This document shows, in pieces, positions 1 to 8,800 of a DNA stretch of 26,269 nt. The notes under the pieces are model-generated. The model was not told the DNA's origin. It was given only the letters and a program-made list of their open reading frames with translations, and did not search any database. Location: NCBI GenBank assembly GCA_002428685.1, contig DIXL01000014.1:1-26269 (forward strand). Reading direction: 5' to 3'. Source of the stretch: Cloacimonetes bacterium UBA6081 (lineage in GTDB: Bacteria; Cloacimonadota; Cloacimonadia; Cloacimonadales; Cloacimonadaceae). The stretch's first letter is position 1. Every line of letters starts with the position of its first letter. The position numbers and the translations under genes were made by a program.

Positions 1-106
1 AGAGGGGTGGTAAAGTTGGGTTAAATTCCATTGCCAGATTGGGGAGTTTGTTGTCCCGAAGGTTTGGGAGTTGGGGGAAAGAGGAGGTCAATTACCCCTA
101 ACGTGT

Positions 107-1204
107 TTAGAGGTAAGCTTTTATATGTTCGATGGACAGCAGGCAACGTCCTTTTTCCACGGGCAGGGGGCCAAGCTTGGCAGCCGGGATTATGCCCATC
201 AATTTGCCTAAATAGCAATCCTTAATCCGGAGATAATTGGCTTTGTTCAGCGTGATAATCAAAAAAACGGTTATGGGTTTACCGCGCTTGCTTACATCCA
301 TCAAAAACAGCCTGAAGCTGCCATCCGGATTTTGGTGAATCCCCCAGCGGGTGATAGTTGTAAATCCGGTGAAACACTCTTTTAAAGAGGGGATCAGCTC
401 GGGCGAGGCATAATGATATAAACCGGAAAAATCACTACTTATGGCTCGCTCCAGCATGGTGTCCATAAAGCGCTTAAGATTTACCAAAGATCGGTAAGAC
501 AGAATTGCAGGTGAATCCATCCATCCTTGTTTGCGAAGATAACTGGCCTTCAGATTGGTGATAACCCGGTGCTTGGTTTCGCGGGCTGTGGAATAGCTGA
601 TGCCTTTGGCACTTGCATAAGCTTTTAACGTGGGATACCGTTTAAAAGCCATGTAAAGCTTATAATCCGCTTGGCTTAGCAATTTGGGAATATCGCTATC
701 CAAGATAGCCTTGTCCAAATCTGCCTCGGGGCACAATTGCGCGAGCTCCAGGCAGGATTTGTTGTTAGTCAGCTCTTTACACAGCTTGTCATCACGGATA
801 TTGCCCTTTTTGGTTAAAGCCGCTTGATTGTGCACAGTGCCTTTCAACCAGGCTTTTACAAATTGGACGGGTTTTTTGGTTTGCAAAAGCGAGATAATGG
901 AGATTTGCGCCAAATCCTGGGACAAATCACCATTTCTGGTAACCTGCAAAGCACATTGATAAGAATATTGCCACAGTTCCTTGATGTAACTCTCGGTAAA
1001 ACGGCTTATTTTGGTGTTTACCCACCCATCAATGTCAGCTACTTCGCAATTTTCATTAAGGTAGCTAAGTAACACCCTGTTGGCAATATCGCGCACGATA
1101 TCTTGATGCACGAAGGCTTTGGATACCTGAGCAGCTACAAGTTTCCTGATGTCATTTAGTCTGTGAGTATTCTGTGAGTGTGCGTTAGCAAGATTTACCG
1201 GCAT
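107..1204 (-). CDS. Sigma-like / helix-turn-helix regulator with unrecognised C-terminal domain
   Basis: This 365-residue protein is not a family I can name with certainty. I chose the start at 1204 rather than the in-frame ATG at 1255 because AGGGAG lies 7 bases upstream of it. Residues about 31-75 and 94-135 each look like a helical sigma-region-2-type segment (DIVRDIANRVLLSYL, then a W in a V.N context; SQDLAQISIISLL, then AWLKGTVHNQ). Residues about 174-224 look like a region-4-type helix-turn-helix (LLSQADYKLY, then LKAYASAKGISYSTARE and HRVITNLKA). Residues about 240-350 form an unassigned domain rich in beta-strand-like stretches. No signal peptide or membrane segment is seen. It is divergently oriented to the Fe-S carrier gene at 1333 across about 130 bp, so it may regulate that unit. 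A divergent HTH-type transcription factor is the alternative to a true sigma factor. The 106 bases downstream to the window edge show no gene I can support. Confidence 0.6.
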   Translation of the reverse strand: MPVNLANAHSQNTHRLNDIRKLVAAQVSKAFVHQDIVRDIANRVLLSYLNENCEVADIDGWVNTKISRFTESYIKELWQYSYQCALQVTRNGDLSQDLAQISIISLLQTKKPVQFVKAWLKGTVHNQAALTKKGNIRDDKLCKELTNNKSCLELAQLCPEADLDKAILDSDIPKLLSQADYKLYMAFKRYPTLKAYASAKGISYSTARETKHRVITNLKASYLRKQGWMDSPAILSYRSLVNLKRFMDTMLERAISSDFSGLYHYASPELIPSLKECFTGFTTITRWGIHQNPDGSFRLFLMDVSKRGKPITVFLIITLNKANYLRIKDCYLGKLMGIIPAAKLGPLPVEKGRCLLSIEHIKAYL

Positions 1205-1332
1205 TTTTGTCTCCCTGAATAAAGTCATGCTTAGAGCACAATTTACCACAGGCATAAATGTGTAAAGAGAAAAAATCTCTGGCTCTGGAACGTAAATTGA
1301 ATAACATATCGGGCATAGAGGAAATAGTTACC

Positions 1333-1698
1333 ATGCAGATAGAGATCAGCGACTCAGCCAAGTTATTTCTTGGCAAAAAACTGACGTTCTTCGGGTTTAA
1401 AAACCGCAAGCCCCGCATAATTGAAGTGGCCAAAACTTGCCACGGAGCAGAGTTTCGTCTGGTTTTTGAGCTGATTCAGCCGGAAGATGTGGCGGTTTTG
1501 GCCAGGGACCTTGTGCTGTATGTCCCTCAGAACCTGTTGGCTGAATATAGTGGATTCAAAATAGAGCTGGAGAGCTTTTTCTTTGCTCCCAGGCTGGTAA
1601 TTAAGCCTTATAAACAAAGCTTCGCCTGCGGTTGCACGGCCAAATGCCCCAAACATAAGATAAATAATGAAGATAAACTAAATATCGAGGAAAGATGA
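1333..1698 (+). CDS. IscA/HesB-like A-type Fe-S carrier protein
   Basis: The start at 1333 (121 residues) is preferred because GAGGAAA sits 8 bases upstream; an in-frame ATG at 1258 has no such site. A-type carriers accept and pass on iron or Fe-S clusters in the cytoplasm using three cysteines, classically one near residue 35 and a C-terminal CGC. Here C36 lies in TCHGAEF, and C99 and C101 lie in FACGCTAKC, so spacing and total length match the family; C105 is an additional cysteine. Overall similarity to canonical IscA between these motifs is low (the usual GGCSG loop reads TCHG), so a divergent HesB-like branch is likely. The stop codon overlaps the start of the M6 protease gene by four bases (ATGA), implying translational coupling to a secreted enzyme, which is an odd partner. 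No isc or suf genes are nearby. Confidence 0.62.
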   Translation: MQIEISDSAKLFLGKKLTFFGFKNRKPRIIEVAKTCHGAEFRLVFELIQPEDVAVLARDLVLYVPQNLLAEYSGFKIELESFFFAPRLVIKPYKQSFACGCTAKCPKHKINNEDKLNIEER

Positions 1699-4382
1699 AA
1701 CACAAGTTTCTAATATTGCTGCTTTTGCTGTTGACCGGCGTATTATTTGCAGCACCACACCACTATTTGCCCCTGGACGTTTTACAGCCGGATGGCAGTG
1801 CTTTAAAGATTTACGCCTCTGGCGATGAATTTCACAATTGGCTGCATGACGCCAATAACTATAGCATTGTGGTCAATGACGAAGGCTGGTATGTGTATGC
1901 CCGTCAGGATGGTGAGGGTGTTGCCCCCACAGATTATATAGCAGGCATAGACACTCCGCGTAACTTACAGCCCGGCATAAACCTAAGTAAAGAACGCATA
2001 GCCGCAAAATATGCCCGTTGGGAATCCATGCGAGATTACAGCAATGGCCGCTCTCCTCACACCGGGCAATTTAACAACATCGTGATCTTCATCAAGTTTG
2101 CAGATGATCCGGAGTTCAGTGCTCAGATAGGCATGTATGACGATATGTTTAATGCCACGGAAAACAATGCAAATTCCATGAAGAACTATTTTACCGCAGC
2201 TTCATATCAGCAGTTGAATGTGGACACCACCTTTTATCCTGCTCCCAATGGCGATATCGTGCTTTCTTACACGGATATCAATCCCCGGGGTTACTATCAG
2301 ATTTACAGCCCCACCAACCCCATCGGCTACGATGCAAACGACGATAATGCACGCACTCAGCGTGAGCAGCAAATGTTAGCCCGTGCTGTGGCTGCCGTTG
2401 GTCCCCAGATTCCCACAAGCATTGATATTGATGGCGATGATGATGGCAAAGTGGATAACACCTGCTTTATAATCCAGGGTGCTCCCAATGGCTGGGCAGA
2501 GCTTCTTTGGCCGCATAGATGGGTGCTTTATGCCGCAACTGCCACCATTCACGGAGCGCAAGTGTGGGATTTTAACTTCCAACTGGAGTTTTCACTTTCT
2601 TCCGATGGTGCCAGCGTTTTGGCGCATGAAATGTTCCATTCCCTTGGTGCTCCAGACCTCTACCGCTATAATGACACCTCCATTACTCCAATAGGTAGCT
2701 GGGATTTGATGGCCAATAACCAAAATCCTCCCCAACACATGAGTGCCTGGATGAAATACCGTTATGGCCAATGGCTTACCGAGCCTCCGCTAATCACCGA
2801 AAGCGGAACCTATACCCTATCCCCAGTGGCTTCTTCGGCCACCAATAATTTTTACCGCATTGCATCCTGGAAAACCAGCGAATACTATGTTCTGGAATAC
2901 CGCAAACCCAGCTACAATTACGACGATAATCTGCCCGGAACCGGACTGCTGGTTTACAGACAGGATAACCGCTATCAAGGCAATGCAGACGGGCCACCAG
3001 ATGAGCTTTACATCTATCGCCCCAATGCCAATACTACTACAACCCCCGGTTCACTTTCCATGGCTGCCTTCAGCGCAGATACCGGAAGAACCGTGATGAA
3101 TGAGACAACCATCCCCAGCGGTTTTACCAGTAATGGCAGCCCCGGTGGCTTGAATTTATACGAAGTTGGCTATGCGGGAGACACCATCTCTTTCAAAGTA
3201 AAAATCTCCGAGATTCAGCTTACCGCTCCCAAAGGTGTGGAGGTGTGGTTTTCCGGCAGTAATAAAAACATCACCTGGAAAGCTAAATCCTCCTCCGGCA
3301 ACGTCATGATAGAATACACCACCAATGCAGGCCAAAACTGGACTCAACTTGCAGCCAGTGCTCCCAATAACGGCTCTTTTCTTTGGAATAATCTTCCCAC
3401 TCTGGATTCCAATCAGTGCCAGGTGCGCATAACCATGCTTAGCAACAGCCAATGGGACAGCAGCACCTACAACTTCACGATTTTGAGCACCATGGCCACT
3501 CCTGTAGGTGCCTATCCTGCAAATTTGGCCACCAATATTCCTACGAACCCCCAAATTACCTGGCAAAGCGTTCCCGGTGCCAATAGCTATCAGTTCCAGC
3601 TTTCCACAAACACTCAGTTTAATAGCTTCGTAGTTAACGTTCTGGATCACCCCACAAGTTATTATGCTGCTTCGGAATTGATTCCCTTCACTACCTATTA
3701 TTGGCGTGTTGCCGCAATGGGTGACATTGGAATCAGTCCCTTTAGCACTACCATGAGCTTTACCACCGGTGAAACCACCGAACTTCCTGCCGTTCCAGAG
3801 CTTGTTTCTCCGGCCAATTATGCCACAAATATTGCTCAGAATGTGCTGTTTAGCTGGCAAAGCTCAAATCTGGCAGCCTCATACCGCATTCAAATTGCCA
3901 CAAACAGCTTCTTTTCCAACCTGGTAGCAGATACGGCAAATCTGGCTCAAACCAGCTATACCTATTCCGGTTTACAAGCCGGCACCATATACTATTGGCG
4001 TGTGGCTGCCTTAAATGTAGCGGGAATCAGTAATTTTTCCATGGCACGCAGATTTACCACCACAACAGGCAGCGATAACGAAGATAACCACAGCCCTGTT
4101 TTGGTTAATGCTTTATTGCCAAATTACCCCAATCCTTTCAACCCTCATACCACGCTTAGCTTCACAGTAAAAAATCCTGCCCTGCCCGTGAACCTGACAA
4201 TCTATAACACCAGAGGCCAAAAAGTCCGCCACTTGTTCAGCGGTCTGCCTACCTCAAACACCATGAGCCTGGTGTGGGATGCTAAAGACGACCAGGGAAA
4301 AGCGGTCAGTAGCGGAATTTATCTCTATAGAATTGACAGCGCAGATTTTTCTGAAACACGTAAAATGCTGCTGGCAAAATAG
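1695..4382 (+). CDS. Secreted M6-family zinc metalloprotease with FN3 repeats and type IX-like sorting domain
   Basis: This 895-residue protein is a secreted peptidase of the immune-inhibitor-A (M6) type. Residues 1-19 form a signal peptide (basic start, long leucine run, FAAP). A pro-region-like segment (SGDEFHNWLHD, about 45-110) precedes the catalytic domain, whose zinc site is H311-E312-M-F-H315 in HEMFHSLGAPDLY. Two fibronectin-III-like modules follow at about 600-690 and 697-790, each with a TYYWRVAA or IYYWRVAA strand. Residues about 808-895 are a type IX / FlgD-like sorting domain (NYPNPFNP, then SSGIYLYR). In type IX systems such a domain directs outer-membrane passage and is often removed. 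The gene starts inside the stop of the Fe-S carrier gene, with GAGG 4-5 bases before the ATG, and ends at a strong terminator. The N-terminal 480 or so residues are clearly paralogous to the protein at 22387-25950. Confidence 0.9.
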   Translation: MKHKFLILLLLLLTGVLFAAPHHYLPLDVLQPDGSALKIYASGDEFHNWLHDANNYSIVVNDEGWYVYARQDGEGVAPTDYIAGIDTPRNLQPGINLSKERIAAKYARWESMRDYSNGRSPHTGQFNNIVIFIKFADDPEFSAQIGMYDDMFNATENNANSMKNYFTAASYQQLNVDTTFYPAPNGDIVLSYTDINPRGYYQIYSPTNPIGYDANDDNARTQREQQMLARAVAAVGPQIPTSIDIDGDDDGKVDNTCFIIQGAPNGWAELLWPHRWVLYAATATIHGAQVWDFNFQLEFSLSSDGASVLAHEMFHSLGAPDLYRYNDTSITPIGSWDLMANNQNPPQHMSAWMKYRYGQWLTEPPLITESGTYTLSPVASSATNNFYRIASWKTSEYYVLEYRKPSYNYDDNLPGTGLLVYRQDNRYQGNADGPPDELYIYRPNANTTTTPGSLSMAAFSADTGRTVMNETTIPSGFTSNGSPGGLNLYEVGYAGDTISFKVKISEIQLTAPKGVEVWFSGSNKNITWKAKSSSGNVMIEYTTNAGQNWTQLAASAPNNGSFLWNNLPTLDSNQCQVRITMLSNSQWDSSTYNFTILSTMATPVGAYPANLATNIPTNPQITWQSVPGANSYQFQLSTNTQFNSFVVNVLDHPTSYYAASELIPFTTYYWRVAAMGDIGISPFSTTMSFTTGETTELPAVPELVSPANYATNIAQNVLFSWQSSNLAASYRIQIATNSFFSNLVADTANLAQTSYTYSGLQAGTIYYWRVAALNVAGISNFSMARRFTTTTGSDNEDNHSPVLVNALLPNYPNPFNPHTTLSFTVKNPALPVNLTIYNTRGQKVRHLFSGLPTSNTMSLVWDAKDDQGKAVSSGIYLYRIDSADFSETRKMLLAK

Positions 4383-4401
4383 TTAAATAAACGATAGCCG
4401 C

Positions 4402-4438
4402 AAATTAGCAGTCTCTTTGCGAGGCTGCTAATTTTTTT
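4402..4438 (+). terminator. Rho-independent terminator after the M6 protease gene
   Basis: Arms AAATTAGCAG (4402-4411) and CTGCTAATTT (4425-4434) are perfectly complementary. The stem extends inward by TCTC/GAGG pairs (one G-T) to a five-base loop TTTGC, and the right arm runs into seven T residues (4432-4438). It lies 20 bp after the protease stop codon. Confidence 0.85.
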
Positions 4439-4439
4439 C

Positions 4440-4467
4440 TTGCTTTTCTTGGGTACCGCTTTATATT
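4440..4467 (+). promoter_or_regulatory. Possible promoter of the Hsp20 gene
   Basis: TTGCTT (4440-4445) and TATATT (4462-4467) are separated by 16 bp and lie 39 bp ahead of the start codon. The -10 matches the sigma-70 consensus at 5 of 6 positions, the -35 at only 3 of 6. No CIRCE (TTAGCACTC/GAGTGCTAA) operator is present, so HrcA-type control is not supported. The assignment is tentative. Confidence 0.3.
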
Positions 4468-4506
4468 GTGTATTGATAAGTAAAAACTAAAGCAAGGAGG
4501 TTCAAA

Positions 4507-4944
4507 ATGAAACTCGTCCCTTATCGCAGAAACAACGAATTGAGGCCAATGAGCAATATGCTCAGTTTGTTCGATGATTTCTTCAACCGTGTGTATGAAG
4601 ATGAGAATTCGGATGAAAACTTCCGGGCTATGGCAATGGACATTGTGGAACATGACAATGAATTCCAGATTATTGCAAACCTGCCCGGATTTAAAAAAGA
4701 TGATATCAAGATCAGCGTCCATGATACTCAGTTGACCATTGAAGCAATATGCAAGGTTAACAAAGAGGAAACACAGGGAACTGTTTACCGTTGCGAACGT
4801 TATAGTGGCAGCTTTAGACGCAATCTGTTGTTACCCGAAAATGCAAACGTTGCAAACATCTCCGCCAAGATGGAAGATGGTGTTTTGAAGCTGAATATCC
4901 CTAAAAAAGATCCTTCTCCCCTGCAAGAGATAACCATCGAATAA
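4507..4944 (+). CDS. Hsp20 / alpha-crystallin small heat-shock protein
   Basis: This 145-residue protein has the layout of a bacterial small heat-shock protein, an ATP-independent holdase that binds unfolding proteins in the cytoplasm as an oligomer. The N-terminal arm contains LFDDFFNRVYED. The alpha-crystallin domain runs from about residue 45 to 135: DIVEHDNEFQI, LPGFKKDDIKISV, an SGSFRRNLLLPENAN strand, and the diagnostic GVLKLNIPK near its end. The C-terminus carries an I-x-I-type anchor (EITIE). Length is normal for the family. The ribosome-binding site is close to ideal (AAGGAGG, 6 bases before ATG), suggesting high expression. It stands alone between two terminators, so it is probably transcribed as a single gene. 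Confidence 0.95.
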   Translation: MKLVPYRRNNELRPMSNMLSLFDDFFNRVYEDENSDENFRAMAMDIVEHDNEFQIIANLPGFKKDDIKISVHDTQLTIEAICKVNKEETQGTVYRCERYSGSFRRNLLLPENANVANISAKMEDGVLKLNIPKKDPSPLQEITIE

Positions 4945-4968
4945 ACAACCCATAGCCTCATCGAGAAA

Positions 4969-4998
4969 GGGCACAGAAATCCTGTGCCCCTTCTTCTA
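4969..4998 (+). terminator. Rho-independent terminator after Hsp20
   Basis: GGGCACAG (4969-4976) pairs with CTGTGCCC (4982-4989) across a five-base loop, followed after one further C by a T-rich tract TTCTTCT. It begins 24 bp after the stop codon. Confidence 0.8.
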
Positions 4999-5047
4999 TC
5001 TACATACAAACCCACTTTCCGAATAGTATCAGACTTCTCACATGCTT

Positions 5048-5116
5048 GCAATGCCATATCATTCCCATATCATTCTCAATAATATTGGGAATGATATGGG
5101 AATGATATGGCATTGC
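5048..5116. repeat. 69-bp near-perfect palindrome made of 11-bp units
   Basis: The arms 5048-5081 and 5083-5116 are 34 bp each around a single central A (5082). The only non-Watson-Crick position is one G-T. Each arm contains a tandem unit of 11 bp (ATGGGAATGAT twice on the right arm, followed by ATGGCATTGCT). The virtually loop-free symmetry could extrude as a cruciform or form a long RNA hairpin. It lies in the 553-bp gene-free region between Hsp20 and the DUF5658-like gene and is too far from either to be a simple terminator. Related units occur at 22216-22290. Confidence 0.85.
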
Positions 5117-5194
5117 TAATAGGGAAGAGAGTTGGGAATTTTATAGTATCATGTCAAACCTGCTCTGACGTGTATGAATAGCACATCGGTTCGT

Positions 5195-5333
5195 TGTCGT
5201 TCCCGCGGAGGCGGGTATCCAGCACAAAAACAGCTCTGGAAGAGCGGCAAATCGGATAGTATTTGCCTCAACATTTTGTTGTCATCCCCATGGGATTATC
5301 CAGGGCTGGATTCCCGCCTCCGCGGGAACGACA
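5195..5333. repeat. GC-rich inverted repeat of the TTCCCGCGGAGGCGGG type
   Basis: The left arm 5195-5223 and right arm 5305-5333 are 29 bases long and complementary at 28 positions. Each arm is itself a small palindrome (CCCGCGGAGGCGGG on the left, its complement on the right). The 81-bp centre includes a GCTCT/AGAGC mini-hairpin. Sequences reading TCGTTCCCGC...GCGGGAATCC are a widespread class of bacterial intergenic palindromes; a cousin is at the right end of this window. No coding function is supported. Confidence 0.8.
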
Positions 5334-5369
5334 GTATGATATTGCGATGTAAGCAACTTGACATGAAAC

Positions 5370-5465
5370 TTTGGAGGCACGCAGAGTCCGCAGATTCCAC
5401 AGATTTAAATATATTGTCATTTACTTTTTCGGTGTCTTCGGTTGTCTCGGTGGTCAAATAATATT
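5370..5465. repeat. CACAGATT / CTTCGGT intergenic repeat
   Basis: The segment contains GCACGCAGAGTCCGCAGATT, CCACAGATT, then TTTTTCGGTGTCTTCGGTTG and CTCGGTGGTCAAATAA. The same order of words, CGCAGATT, then TTTTTTCGATGTTTTCGGTT and CTCTGTGGTTAATTAA, is found at 15283-15350, so both are copies of one element. With the two palindromes before it, it fills the 4945-5497 gap; nothing else is seen there. Confidence 0.65.
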
Positions 5466-5497
5466 CAGTGTCCCTATTATGCCTGTGCAGCAACCTA

Positions 5498-5848
5498 TTA
5501 GTATTTATGCATTCTGCGGAAAATGCGGTAGTTGTGTCCCACCACAAGCAGAAAAAGCAGATTGGCAATCATCATGGCAATATTGATGGTAAAAGGATCC
5601 CAGGCAGCGTAATAGGCTATGGCAATAATGATTACGGATAGCAGGATGGTTTTAAAAATAATGATCCCCTGGGGCAGTTTTAGCTTTTTGAAGATCCAGC
5701 GGGCTATTGGGTTCTTTTCTCGGTGATAATGATGTGGCTTCAAAACCAGATAGGTGGAGTGCCCATCCAGGATATTCAGAACTATAAAGGACGCGGTTAG
5801 CACCAGGCTAAAAACCGGCGAATTGAACATAACCCTAATAAACATCAC
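5498..5848 (-). CDS. Small DUF5658-like membrane protein
   Basis: This 116-residue protein has three predicted membrane helices (about 14-36, 60-82 and 86-108). The loop between the first two carries NILDGHSTYLVL and EKNPIARWIF, matching my recollection of the DUF5658 pattern (N..D..T....L, then E.NP..R). The function is unknown and I do not assign one. It is the last gene of the four-gene minus-strand unit, 37 bp after the subtilisin-like protease. The start could be either of the first two ATGs or the one at codon 7, which has AGGG close upstream; no strong Shine-Dalgarno decides it. No clear terminator follows before the intergenic repeats. Confidence 0.7.
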   Translation of the reverse strand: MMFIRVMFNSPVFSLVLTASFIVLNILDGHSTYLVLKPHHYHREKNPIARWIFKKLKLPQGIIIFKTILLSVIIIAIAYYAAWDPFTINIAMMIANLLFLLVVGHNYRIFRRMHKY

Positions 5849-5858
5849 AACTTACAAC

Positions 5859-5886
5859 CCCCTGTCCCCTGTCCCCTGTCCCCTGT
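5859..5886. repeat. Four tandem copies of CCCCTGT
   Basis: Four exact 7-bp copies lie in the short space between the protease stop codon and the DUF5658-like gene, touching the last base of the protease stop. On the transcribed strand they read ACAGGGG. Slippage at this tract would change the spacing between the two genes but not their frames. Confidence 0.85.
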
Positions 5887-8800
5887 TACCTAATAACAGC
5901 CAGTTTACCCCGCTTAAACTCATCATTCATCTCCACCACGTAAAAATAGACTCCTGAGGAAACCGGACGGCCATCATTATTTTTAAGGTCCCAGGTCCAG
6001 GTGATATTGTTGCTTTGTAGGGTAAAGGGGCCAATATTTTGGGTAAAAACCAGGTTTCCCGCGCTGTTGTAGATTGCAATCTTACCCGGTTTATCAACGG
6101 GGAAATTTACAAAGGTGGCCGCAGGATTATGTTTGGGGGTTACCGGATTGGGGAAAACGGTAAGGTTTTTCAGGTTGGAAATGGTTTGGATATTAAATCT
6201 TGCCAAATTGTGCTGAGGCGAAACAAGGTTTCCGGCAAGATCAGATAAGTTGTTGGTTTCCAAAAAGTAAGCATAGTTGCTGTGCTTTAGGGGGTGGGCA
6301 AAACCAATGGTGATGGTATCTACATCCAAGCTTGCTGAAACAACTGCATTATCAGCATCATTCTGCGGACAGGTAAGCAGATAATTTGGTAAATAGGATG
6401 TGGCTCCCGGACTAAGCTCTTCGCTATATTTTATGCTAATCGCCTGCTTTGAAGGCAACACCATTACCTCTATAATCTCCGGGGCAATCACGTCCGGAGT
6501 GTAAGCAAAGCTATACAGGCTATCCTCGATATCCACACCGCTGATTCCGCTAAGGCCACGCAGCTCTATTACAAACAAAGAATCTATGGCAGGAAAAGTA
6601 TCCCTAAATCTTAACTGCACTCCGAATTGATTTGCTATGCTATTGCCAGACAGAGGATTGCCCATGCCATTGTTAAGCATGTAACAAGCCGGATTGGTGA
6701 AACCTGATGGCATTGCCTGATCGAAAAACAGACGCAATTCACGGCTGCCAACCATCTGGCTATCTATCACTTTAGGCTTCGGCAAAGGGGTAGCTTCTAT
6801 CCACATACTTAGGTTGCTGGTGGAAGGAGTGTAAGATGGATCAATAGCAGCAATGGCATAGTTATAGACTTGTCCGGAGATTAAATCTGTATCTGTGTAG
6901 CTGGTGAAAAGCCCTGTTGCCAAAAGAGTTACTTCATTTGCAGAATTTTTCCGATAGACTGCATATTGCGGAGCTCCACTGCTGACCCATTTCAGCTTAA
7001 CCGAATTTTCATTCAAAGGTTTGGCGGTCAAATTGGCGGGCGTGGCAGGACCGGTAAAAGGAACCTGAGGCGACCACTGCACTGCCACAGCACTATCTGC
7101 CTCGGCACGCACATTGGCCATAATTCGTGGTATTCCATCTGTGCCGAACCAAGTGCTCACCTGATAATTGCGATAGCTATCGCCACGAAAAGTTGGAATA
7201 AACTTGCCATTTTGGAATTTTAGAACATAGAGGTTCGGGGCAATTGCCAGAATCAGCTCATCCTTGCCATCGCTGTCCAAATCGGCACTGGTGATGGAAT
7301 TTTGAGATTGAACATCATTGAACATAATGCTGCCCATACTGGTATATTGATCGTTGGCTTGCTTTTTAAAGCCCTCAAAATACCAAAAATTCAAGTCCGG
7401 ATTCAGGATATTAGTTGTCCAGCCTCCTACAAAGAAGTCTCTGCTGCCATCGCCGTCAAAATCACCTGTGGTTAAGGTGTATGCGTTGCCAACCGGTAGC
7501 CTGGTACTCCAACGCATGTGGTGGAGATTGGCATTGATAATCTCAAACACCATTACATCGCCATCTGTGTCTGCACTAAGGATATCGGGAATATTGTCGC
7601 CATCCAGATTATCCACAATAATGGTCGGGACAAAATTGTTGCGCTCAAAAGTTGTGGTGGGATTGCTGATCGTATTTAGGCTATCGATAGTCCCATTGGC
7701 ATAGCGCCTATAAGCCTGAATCACTTTTTCGGCAGGAAGGTTTTTTACCGTTAAAAAATCCGGAATTCCATCATTGTTATAATCTGCCATCACGCCACCG
7801 GAAATACCAACGTCCAATTGGATATTCAAGCTGGGATTTGGGTAAGTATCCGCCGTTCCTGTTTCCCATAAATAGGCTGTTTCACCCTTCAAAAGCAATA
7901 GTTCCATGCCCGATTGATTTGTATTGCCAAAATCAAGTGGCCAAAAGGCATCATCAAAACTGTGAGTTTGCACATGAACATCCGGATAAGGTTCAAAAGC
8001 CTTAACTGTTCCATAACCGCTGGCAGGCATTTCCATGGCGATATATTCGGCACTGCCATTCCCATTAAAATCGTATTTCCGATGCAGAGGACGTCTGGGA
8101 GCACCTATAACTTCCGCTTGAAAACCATAGATTGGGACATTTTCATACACGATATTCATGAAATTGCTAAAGACCTGGGTATGAACCCAGATGTTTGCGG
8201 CATTGCCTGCGCTGATACTGATGCTGATTGGGCCTTCCGGAACTTCATCCGGAAGCCTCCAGGTTTGCACACTATCCTGAAGAGTAGAATAAACTTGGTA
8301 AACACTGCCATCTGAAGCTGTAACGTGCAATTCGCTGCGCACAACCTCATCGAATACGGCCGCTACATAGTATCGCAGATTTTGCTTTTCGTAACGCTTA
8401 AAACCGGATAGGGATTGGGGTTTTAGCTCCGGAGCACTACGATCGACAATAATGGTGCGGAAATAATTGTAACGATTGACGTTATTGAAGCACTTTTCGT
8501 ATTGCAAGCGGATCAGATAGGTGCCTTCGGGGAAATAATATGGGATATAGAACTCGGCCAGAACGCCATTATGAACCTGCACAGTATGGGGAGTTGGATC
8601 TGGATAGTGGGTGGTTACATCTTTCCATCCCCCGCCATTGGGATCGCTGAGGCTTTTATAGCAAACCGTATAACGGGCAAAATCATCACCATAAACCGAC
8701 CCAATGATAGAGGTGGTCTCGCTGATGCCAAGCTGGTCAAGAGGGCTGGTGATCTCCACAAAAGGAGGGTTGATGTTATCCAGCAGATTTTTAACGTTCA

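Noticed and set aside
31..225. Small frames at the left edge
   Set aside because: They largely overlap the end of the sigma-like gene on the opposite strand, lack a ribosome-binding site and match nothing recognisable.
1333..1698. HesB-like selenoprotein
   Set aside because: All family cysteine positions are ordinary TGC or TGT codons and the only in-frame TGA is the terminal stop.
3156..3860. 234-codon open frame on the minus strand inside the M6 protease gene
   Set aside because: It lies fully antisense to a well-supported protein with clear domains, has no recognisable motif and no ribosome-binding site; it is a by-product of codon use.
5174..5461. 95-codon frame on plus strand
   Set aside because: It runs through the palindromic and CACAGATT repeats, and its sequence is explained by those elements; a minus-strand frame at 5296-5568 is the same case.
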